64,000 nt of DNA from Cognaticolwellia sediminilitoris (GTDB taxonomy: Bacteria; Pseudomonadota; Gammaproteobacteria; Enterobacterales; Alteromonadaceae). Below, one piece after another: positions 57,791 through 64,000 of the stretch. Position numbers and translations under genes: made by a program. The notes under the pieces were generated by a model that was not told the origin of the DNA, ran no database searches, and worked only from the letters and a program-made list of their open reading frames with translations. Position 1 is the stretch's first letter, and every line of letters begins with the position of its first letter. The stretch covers positions 62,001-126,000 of the forward strand of contig NBOG01000004.1 of the NCBI GenBank assembly GCA_002104535.1. The letters are read 5' to 3'.

Positions 57791-59968
57791 TTAAATAGAC
57801 CAAAGCGTGGGTTTGTGGAAGTAATAGCCTTGAAAATAATCCAAACCTAAGGTTTTCAGCATTTCATAATCCGCTTCAGTTTCAACAAATTCTGCTACAG
57901 TTTCCATATCCATCGACTGAGCTAAACTAACCATAGTACTAACAAATGCCTGATTACGTGGATTTTTAGTGATATCTCTGACAAACACACCATCGATTTT
58001 CAATTTCTGTACTGGTAATTGTTGTAAATAACTAAATGACGATAACCCACTACCAAAATCATCTAAGGCAAATCTACATCCCATAGCAGTGATTTCTGTA
58101 ATAAAATAAATCGCGGACTTCAAATGAGTAATTGCGAAAGTTTCAGTAATTTCAAAGGTTAGTAATTCAGGGCTGATATCAAATTCTTTAACTTTCTCGA
58201 TGACAAAAGCGACCATAGAGCTATCAGCTAAGGTTTGACCTGATAAATTAATACAGTAATGGTCGCCACTTTGTTCAATACTCATTTGGTAAAGTGTTTG
58301 CGTAATAACCCATTGATCTAATTCAACAGCTAGACTGTTTTGCTCAGCAATAGGGATAAATAATGCCGGACTGATAATATTTCCTTCATCATCCTTCATT
58401 CTCAATAATATTTCATAAACATTTTCTTCGACTTTATTGTTAGCTACTTTAAGCGCTTGGCGATATAGCATAAATTTATTTTCTGATAACGAATTTCTTA
58501 TTAGTTTTAAAATATTCATCTCTTGGGCATGACGTAAAAGTTCAGGATCGTCACTTTGGTAGAGTTGAATATTATTAGCTCCTTTTAACTTGGCAAGTCT
58601 AATACTTAATACTAACGAACTCATTACATGTTCACCATCGACAAAATCAGGATGAAGCTCAACAACCCCAAGACAACATGTCATCGATATATCTGGGGAA
58701 ATAGCCGAAAAATCTAACGCTTGTACACTATTTTTCAACTGTTTCGCTGTCTTACATGCTCGTTCATGTTCAAGTTGTGGCATTAACACCACAAATTGGT
58801 CGTTACTTATTCGTGCAAACTTAGCTTTTTCAGGTAGTTGATCTTGTAGAGCTTCAGTGAGAATGCGTAAACAACGATCACCTTTAGTAAAGCCCACGGT
58901 ATTATTGATCATTTGAAATTTATCCAAATCAAGCATTAAAGCAACGCCTTGACCTGGCTTTATCTCAGTTCTGATCTCTTCGTAAAGACTAACAACAGCC
59001 GTACGGTTCATTAACCCTGTTAAACTATCGTGAGACTCAACAAATTCAAGTTGCTTAAGTACTTCAAATTGGCGCATGCTACGGCTGCGTTTTGAAATAT
59101 AACTACCAAGTAAAATAATTGATATAACCCCCCATATTAATAGAGATCTTAAGTAGTTATCATTGATCAATTTCCGGTTGTATTGTTCTTGTAACCGAAT
59201 AGCAACATTCCAGCGAGTTCGAGGGATCTCTTTTAAATAAGAGAATTGATTTACTTCAGATTCTATCATCACAATATCATCAAAAGATGCTTCATCACTG
59301 CCTGAAACTGAAAGTTCGACTTTACCGATAGCATCCTTTCTTAGCAGAAATAAATCTTGTTGAGGTAAACGGTGACGCTTTAAAACAGCTTGAAAATGAT
59401 TAGGATTAAAAGCGACAAATAAGAACATTGACTCCTCGCTTGCAATGAGAGGCTCTAAAAGATCAAAGTGTATGCTGGATACTGTGCGATGGAAGAACAA
59501 ATTTTCTTGTGAGTTATGCGCTATCGTGGAGTTGACTTCTTCTTTACAATCAGGTGAAAAATCGCCAGTTATATGTTCAAATAATGCCTTACCGTTACCA
59601 TCAACAATAGAAAAAAGTCTTACGCCTTCAATTTCATTGCGTAATAACTTCAGTATTTCCATATAATCAGATTTATTAGCGTCATGCCCTTGATGATGCA
59701 ATGCGATTAGCTTAGCTTGATGACGCCATTGAAACTCTTTAATTTCAAGACGAAGTTGCAAAAAATGATGTTCAACTTCGTCGATCACCCTATTACTCAC
59801 TGAGTCCATTAAAGAACGTTGATATTCCTGATGCACTTTAATCGTTGAATAACTATGCCAAAATGTGACCAAAAAAATCGACACCATGGCAATTAATACG
59901 CGTGTTTTAGAACCTTTTAGTTCTTTTTTTATAAATAATTCACTCGACACACTTTTTAATTCAAACAC
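57791..59968 (-). CDS. EAL phosphodiesterase with degenerate GGDEF domain
   Basis: The protein is 725 aa. Two membrane helices flank a roughly 240-aa periplasmic sensor segment. The GGDEF site reads ISNDQFVVL (SNDQF), so cyclase activity is unlikely. The EAL domain has EILLR in place of EALLR, while key residues remain: NLSGQTL, TFEITET, LDDFGSGLSSFSYL, KLKIDGVFV and EFVET. It should degrade c-di-GMP, with the GGDEF part perhaps a GTP sensor. It is monocistronic. Confidence 0.9.
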   Translation of the reverse strand: MFELKSVSSELFIKKELKGSKTRVLIAMVSIFLVTFWHSYSTIKVHQEYQRSLMDSVSNRVIDEVEHHFLQLRLEIKEFQWRHQAKLIALHHQGHDANKSDYMEILKLLRNEIEGVRLFSIVDGNGKALFEHITGDFSPDCKEEVNSTIAHNSQENLFFHRTVSSIHFDLLEPLIASEESMFLFVAFNPNHFQAVLKRHRLPQQDLFLLRKDAIGKVELSVSGSDEASFDDIVMIESEVNQFSYLKEIPRTRWNVAIRLQEQYNRKLINDNYLRSLLIWGVISIILLGSYISKRSRSMRQFEVLKQLEFVESHDSLTGLMNRTAVVSLYEEIRTEIKPGQGVALMLDLDKFQMINNTVGFTKGDRCLRILTEALQDQLPEKAKFARISNDQFVVLMPQLEHERACKTAKQLKNSVQALDFSAISPDISMTCCLGVVELHPDFVDGEHVMSSLVLSIRLAKLKGANNIQLYQSDDPELLRHAQEMNILKLIRNSLSENKFMLYRQALKVANNKVEENVYEILLRMKDDEGNIISPALFIPIAEQNSLAVELDQWVITQTLYQMSIEQSGDHYCINLSGQTLADSSMVAFVIEKVKEFDISPELLTFEITETFAITHLKSAIYFITEITAMGCRFALDDFGSGLSSFSYLQQLPVQKLKIDGVFVRDITKNPRNQAFVSTMVSLAQSMDMETVAEFVETEADYEMLKTLGLDYFQGYYFHKPTLWSI

Positions 59969-60101
59969 TTAGTTAATCCATTCCTACTTTTATCAACAGT
60001 ACTTCATTCTGAGGGATAAACGAAAGTATGGCAAAAAAACTTAGTATTTCAAGGTGTTCAATATTAAAAGTAAGCTTTTATTTAATCGAGAATTGAATTT
60101 G

Positions 60102-60123
60102 AAGGTACTGCTGTGAGTACCTT
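60102..60123 (-). terminator. Weak stem-loop after amtB
   Basis: The 8-bp arms AAGGTACT and AGTACCTT have a 6-nt loop, 35 bp past the amtB stop. There is no T run, so it is uncertain as a terminator. Confidence 0.35.
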
Positions 60124-60157
60124 TCAGTGTTAGTTAACATTGAAGCTAATAGATTGC

Positions 60158-61450
60158 TTATAAATTGTAACCTACTTCATCATGTTCGATTAAATCTAAG
60201 CCCGTGATTTCTTGATCTTTAGAGACCCTTAATCCCTTGGTCATAAAAGCAACTAACTTAAACAATACGTAAGAAACAACAGCGGTATAAACAATCGTAG
60301 AGCCAATACCAATAAGTTGAACTGTTACTTGCCCTAGCATAGTAGTAATGCCTTCTGCATAGCCAAAGCCGCTAAATGCGCCTAATTCTGTTGAGGCAAA
60401 AACGCCTGCGAGTAAAGTACCTAAAATTCCGCCAATACCATGGACAGGGAAAACATCTAATGAGTCATCTATTTTAAGTTTTTGTTTAATATAAACTGTC
60501 GAGTAAAAGCAAATAACCCCGGCTGAAACACCAATAATTAAAGCACCGCCTGGACCAACAAAACCTGACGCTGGAGTAATAGTACCTAGGCCTGCTACCA
60601 TGCCTGTTACAGCTCCTAATACACTCGCTTTGCCAAATTTCTTCCACTCTATTGCTGCCCAAGTGAGTGCCCCGGCCGAGGCAGACAAATGTGTCACCAA
60701 CATGGCCATTGATGCGTCACCGTTAGCTGCCAATGCGCTACCGCCATTAAAACCAAACCAACCTACCCATAGCATGCCAGCACCGGTTACAGTCATGGTT
60801 AAGTTATGCGGCAACATAGGTGTCTTTGGAAAACCATGACGAGGTCCTATTACAACTGCAGCAACTAAAGCCGCTACGCCTGCAGTGATATGAACAACTA
60901 TGCCGCCTGCGAAGTCATAAACGCCCATTTGAGCCAACCATCCACCGCCCCACACCCAATGAGTTACCGGAGCATAAACTACTAATAGCCATAACCCTGA
61001 GAACAATAAAACTGCGGAAAACTTCATTCTTTCAGCATAAGCACCAATAATTAGCGCTGGAGTTATCACCGCAAAAGTCATTTGGAACAACATAAATAGA
61101 CTTTCAGGAATATCACCTGAAAGTGATTCTTTAGTCATGCCAACCATAAGTACTTTACTAAAATCGCCAATCCAAGCATTGCCTTCACCAAAGGCTAGGC
61201 TGTACCCTAAAATAAACCACAAAATTGAAGACACACCGGCAATTGCAAAGCACTGCATTAAAATTGATAGAATATTCTTACGACGAACTAACCCGCCATA
61301 AAATAGAGCTAAACCAGGTAATGTCATGAATAGTACTAAGGCTGTTGCGGTTAATATCCAGGCAGTATTAGCACCATTAAGTGAAGCATCTGCGGCAACA
61401 CTTGGGAAAGCAAAAGTTAACGCAAGAAGTGTGGTTATTATTTTTTTCAT
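60158..61450 (-). CDS. amtB: Ammonium transporter
   Basis: The protein is 430 aa. A signal peptide (about 1-20, FAFPSVAADA) precedes 11 membrane helices. The pore His pair is in GGIVVHITAGVAAL and DVFPVHGIGGILGTLLAG. It conducts ammonia/ammonium and is blocked by uridylylation-free GlnK, encoded just upstream. It has no own promoter evident in the 83-bp gap. Confidence 0.96.
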   Translation of the reverse strand: MKKIITTLLALTFAFPSVAADASLNGANTAWILTATALVLFMTLPGLALFYGGLVRRKNILSILMQCFAIAGVSSILWFILGYSLAFGEGNAWIGDFSKVLMVGMTKESLSGDIPESLFMLFQMTFAVITPALIIGAYAERMKFSAVLLFSGLWLLVVYAPVTHWVWGGGWLAQMGVYDFAGGIVVHITAGVAALVAAVVIGPRHGFPKTPMLPHNLTMTVTGAGMLWVGWFGFNGGSALAANGDASMAMLVTHLSASAGALTWAAIEWKKFGKASVLGAVTGMVAGLGTITPASGFVGPGGALIIGVSAGVICFYSTVYIKQKLKIDDSLDVFPVHGIGGILGTLLAGVFASTELGAFSGFGYAEGITTMLGQVTVQLIGIGSTIVYTAVVSYVLFKLVAFMTKGLRVSKDQEITGLDLIEHDEVGYNL

Positions 61451-61533
61451 TTTAGACCAACTTTGTAATTCTTATTTTATGATTTTGTGTGATTTGTTGC
61501 ACTGCTATATTTTTAATCTCTTTCTTCAAGTGG

Positions 61534-61890
<357 letters not shown>

Positions 61891-61935
61891 TTAATGCTTA
61901 TTTAACGGTTGAAATACTAATTTCCTTTTCAGTAA

Positions 61936-61950
61936 GCACCATTTATACCC
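61936..61950 (-). promoter_or_regulatory. Candidate sigma-54 promoter of glnK
   Basis: On the minus strand GG and GC are exactly 10 bases apart (TTGGGTATAAATGGTGCTT). The -24 and -12 cores are there but flanks match weakly. The start would be near 61925, leaving a leader of about 50 bases. Confidence 0.4.
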
Positions 61951-62014
61951 AAACTTATAAACTCATGTATAACATCAACTTAAGCTAATCACTCCTAATA
62001 AGTAACAACTCCAA

Positions 62015-62031
62015 AGCACCAAATCAGTGCA
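62015..62031 (-). promoter_or_regulatory. NtrC-type site 1
   Basis: On the minus strand TGCACTGATTTGGTGCT matches TGCACY-N5-GGTGCA with one mismatch. It lies about 100 bp upstream of the candidate start. Confidence 0.65.
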
Positions 62032-62046
62032 AAAAAAAGACACCTA

Positions 62047-62063
62047 AGTACAGTATTGGTGCA
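62047..62063 (-). promoter_or_regulatory. NtrC-type site 2 (half-strength)
   Basis: On the minus strand TGCACCAATACTGTACT has one perfect half and one half matching at three of six. Centre-to-centre distance from site 1 is 32 bp, three helical turns. Confidence 0.45.
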
Positions 62064-62364
62064 ACAAATTTAAATGCATCACAAAGAAGCAAATAGCTAT
62101 AAAGAAAAAAAGTTAATTCGCTTTAATGCTGTAATGCAAAGAATGGAAAAAATCAATGCGTTCTATTCGTTAATATAGCTTGGCTTTGAGTGCGTTTTTG
62201 ATTGATATCATGCTGAATATTCGTCCCCACTTGTGCACAAAGGATCGGCGTCCTTTTTTCAGGAATAGTGCACGATAGTTTGATGTAATTGAAACTGGCT
62301 TAGCGGTTAGAAAATTTAAAGAAAAAATATTAGATTATTTGAACGCCCTACTTTCATCAGACAT

Positions 62365-62387
62365 AAAAAAGCCCCGCATAGCGAGGC
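62365..62387 (-). terminator. Terminator of the coiled-coil gene
   Basis: On the minus strand GCCTCGC and GCGGGGC (one G-T pair), loop TAT, are followed by six T. It lies about 35 bp past the stop. Confidence 0.85.
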
Positions 62388-62422
62388 CTCCTTAAACAAT
62401 ACAACCGAGTTAACATTTCAAG

Positions 62423-63613
62423 CTATCTACGTCTTCTTTTACGACGTTTGGTTAACGCTTCATCATCATGACTTTCTACGTCTACGACAGCTTCAATTTC
62501 TTTTATTGTTTCAACCGGTTTTACTTCTTCATTGACTTTGTCTTGCTGGACTAAGTCAGCAAAACTGTTCTTTTGCTCTACCGGTTGCTCTTTACTAAAA
62601 ACAGATTTGAAAATATTCTTCACACCTGATTCAAGTTTTGAGTGTAAGTTATTAACTTGATTTACTTGCTCATCTGAAACAGCCACATTTTCCTTCACCT
62701 CTGACGGACTTGTCGATTTCGCCTCTTTTTTGACTTCAGGCTCAGGTGATTTAGCCGAAGCTATATTTTGTGTTGTCGGCGCAAGCTTTTCTATTTTTTT
62801 ATCGCTTTGTACAGTACTACTTACTCGAACACTGTTCGGGTGCTTCGAACGAGTACTGATAACTTTAGCACCTTGGGGCTTAGGTACTCGGGTACTAATA
62901 GCCGTAACTTTATTCTGCTCATCGCTTGTTAGTTTTTCTTCTTTAGTTTCGGCAACTTCTGCTTTAGCACCTGTAGCTTTATGAACTTCATCTGCTTTAG
63001 AGACTGACTTAGTTTTAGCATCAACAGGTGCCTGAGTTTTTTCAACAACGACTTCAGTTTTTGTTTCAGCTTTGATGCCACTATTTGGAGCCGTTGAATG
63101 TTTAACAGGCGTGTTAACGATCGCTTTGCCATCAATTTTTTCATTAAAAACCTTCACCACATTATCGAGTACTTGATGTGATGATTTGACTTCAAGTCTA
63201 AACGTTTTTAATTGTTTGACGAGTACTTGATATTGCTGCTCAATTTCACTGATATTGTTTTTGACTTCATCACTGAGGTTTACTGTCAGCTCTTTATAAG
63301 TAGCTATTTCATGTGCAAAGTTTTGCGCGTTAATCTCACTGGCAGCTAACTCTTGATTCAATTTATCGAAATGAGAATCTAAGGTTTGTTCTTTCGCCCT
63401 GAATTCATCAACAATTTTTTTCGGGACTTGAGCTGCAACTTCCTGCTTAGGCAGCAGAGCAGCAAACTCATTAATGCTATTAACTGGCAGCCATTGAGTA
63501 AAACTGGCTTGCCAACCGTAGGCGTCAGGATTATCGATAACATACTTTTTTGCTTTTGCTAAATCTAATGGCTCAGTCACCACACCATTCTTTGAAAAAA
63601 TCCATGTATTCAT
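62423..63613 (-). CDS. GYF_2-like/coiled-coil protein with basic tail
   Basis: The protein is 396 aa. An N-terminal module (about 1-50, NTWIFSKNGVVTEPLDLAKA then GWQASFTQWLPVNSINEF) resembles GYF_2 (DUF4339) domains. A coiled coil follows at about 65-150. Next comes a long low-complexity Lys/Ala/Val/Glu region, then a tail ending TKRRKRRRR. No membrane segment is present. The adjacent upstream gene has the same N-terminal architecture, so these are tandem paralogues. Function unknown. The basic tail could bind nucleic acid, membrane or acidic partners. Confidence 0.7.
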   Translation of the reverse strand: MNTWIFSKNGVVTEPLDLAKAKKYVIDNPDAYGWQASFTQWLPVNSINEFAALLPKQEVAAQVPKKIVDEFRAKEQTLDSHFDKLNQELAASEINAQNFAHEIATYKELTVNLSDEVKNNISEIEQQYQVLVKQLKTFRLEVKSSHQVLDNVVKVFNEKIDGKAIVNTPVKHSTAPNSGIKAETKTEVVVEKTQAPVDAKTKSVSKADEVHKATGAKAEVAETKEEKLTSDEQNKVTAISTRVPKPQGAKVISTRSKHPNSVRVSSTVQSDKKIEKLAPTTQNIASAKSPEPEVKKEAKSTSPSEVKENVAVSDEQVNQVNNLHSKLESGVKNIFKSVFSKEQPVEQKNSFADLVQQDKVNEEVKPVETIKEIEAVVDVESHDDEALTKRRKRRRR

Positions 63614-63675
63614 TATATTTCTTCTTTTTTTGCTGAAATTACATTAACGGATAACAGTGTTAATTGTAGATATTT

Positions 63676-64000
63676 TTAAATTATTTTGCTCTTTGTTGCA
63701 CTGACTAAGTTTTGTTGCAACATCGCATATTGCTTTTCAATATTCGCGATTGCAGTTTTAATCTCTTCATTTAAACTTTGAGTCAATTTTTGATAACGAC
63801 TAAATTCAGATGCGAGCTTGGATACATCACTCGTAAGCGGTGATAATGTTTCATCTAAAGTATCAAGTTTTGTAATGAGTTGACGTTCGCCTTCAACAAA
63901 CGCTTCCATTAACTCCGCAGGAATTTCTCCCGGTGGCTTTGGAATTTTAGCCTCAATATCAAACTGGCTAACTTGATTCACAGGTGTCCAGTGAGTATAA
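63676..64000 (-). CDS. Second GYF_2-like/coiled-coil paralogue, 5' end outside window
   Basis: The frame is open past the right edge and reads YTHWTPVNQVSQFDIEAKIP, aligned with FTQWLPVNSINEF of the neighbour. A coiled coil follows (LDTLDETLSPLTSDVSKLASEFSRYQKLTQSLNEEIKTAIANIEKQY). The GTG at 63981 is therefore internal, not the start. It ends without the basic tail of its neighbour. The two genes are 62 bp apart, in the same direction, probably one operon. Confidence 0.7.
   Translation of the reverse strand, partial: YTHWTPVNQVSQFDIEAKIPKPPGEIPAELMEAFVEGERQLITKLDTLDETLSPLTSDVSKLASEFSRYQKLTQSLNEEIKTAIANIEKQYAMLQQNLVSATKSKII

Noticed and set aside
62239-62260. A plus-strand terminator with AAAGGA/TCCTTT stem
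   Set aside because: No plus-strand gene ends upstream, and a 6-bp stem with a T run can occur by chance in AT-rich DNA.

Overview
The window is about 64 kb of an AT-rich chromosome from a marine gammaproteobacterium. It looks most like Alteromonadales, in the Colwellia/Thalassotalea range. The evidence is a laminarin-type polysaccharide locus, the gene order ccoNOQP-ccoHIS-fnr-uspE-ttcA, an order pheS-pheT-ihfA, many TTG/GTG starts, and protein sequences that read as Colwelliaceae-like. The taxonomic call is an inference from gene content, not a search result. No rRNA, tRNA, CRISPR array or intact insertion sequence was seen.

Region 1 (1-9,400, all minus strand) is a beta-glucan utilisation locus. 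It holds a LytS/LytTR two-component pair, a surface GH16 lipoprotein with four carbohydrate-binding-like repeats, a large TonB-dependent receptor and an FHS-type sugar permease that runs off the left edge. A 12-bp word is shared upstream of the kinase and of the GH16 gene. Region 2 (9,500-20,300) is mixed: a 2OG-Fe(II) oxygenase, the ABC-F protein YbiT, an orphan periplasmic binding protein, a SatD/DUF3307 operon behind three near-identical 18-bp palindromes, a secreted metzincin-like protein with a QEIGH motif, and a binding-protein/GGDEF-EAL pair.

Region 3 (20,000-28,600) looks like a stress module: GNAT, CbpA-type DnaJ, CPBP protease, a Crp/Fnr-family regulator, a second DnaK carrying a one-base frameshift, a tandem universal stress protein and a dicarboxylate-type symporter. 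The cbpA and dnaK promoters share a TGTCA-N6-TGACA palindrome, centred near -41.5 of good -10 boxes. The Crp/Fnr protein has an Arg-Gln recognition pair that could fit this site. Region 4 (28,600-35,300) has MYG1, an HflX-like GTPase, an M28 peptidase, a LysE exporter, a small lipoprotein, a MITE-like element, a thioredoxin-fold gene remnant and REP repeats.

Region 5 (35,300-47,900) is a microaerobic respiration block: cbb3 oxidase, its assembly genes, FNR, UspE and TtcA, with FNR boxes before ccoN and probably uspE. It is followed by a purine-type permease plus a Tsx-like porin. Region 6 (47,900-64,000) has Bax, an ATM1-type ABC exporter, a DUF2937 protein, a roughly 1-kb REP/BIME mosaic, pheST-ihfA, an EAL phosphodiesterase with a degenerate GGDEF, glnK-amtB with candidate NtrC and sigma-54 sites, and two tandem GYF_2-like/coiled-coil paralogues at the right edge.

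Together the genes suggest a facultative microaerobe that eats algal beta-glucan, with oxygen- and stress-responsive regulation.
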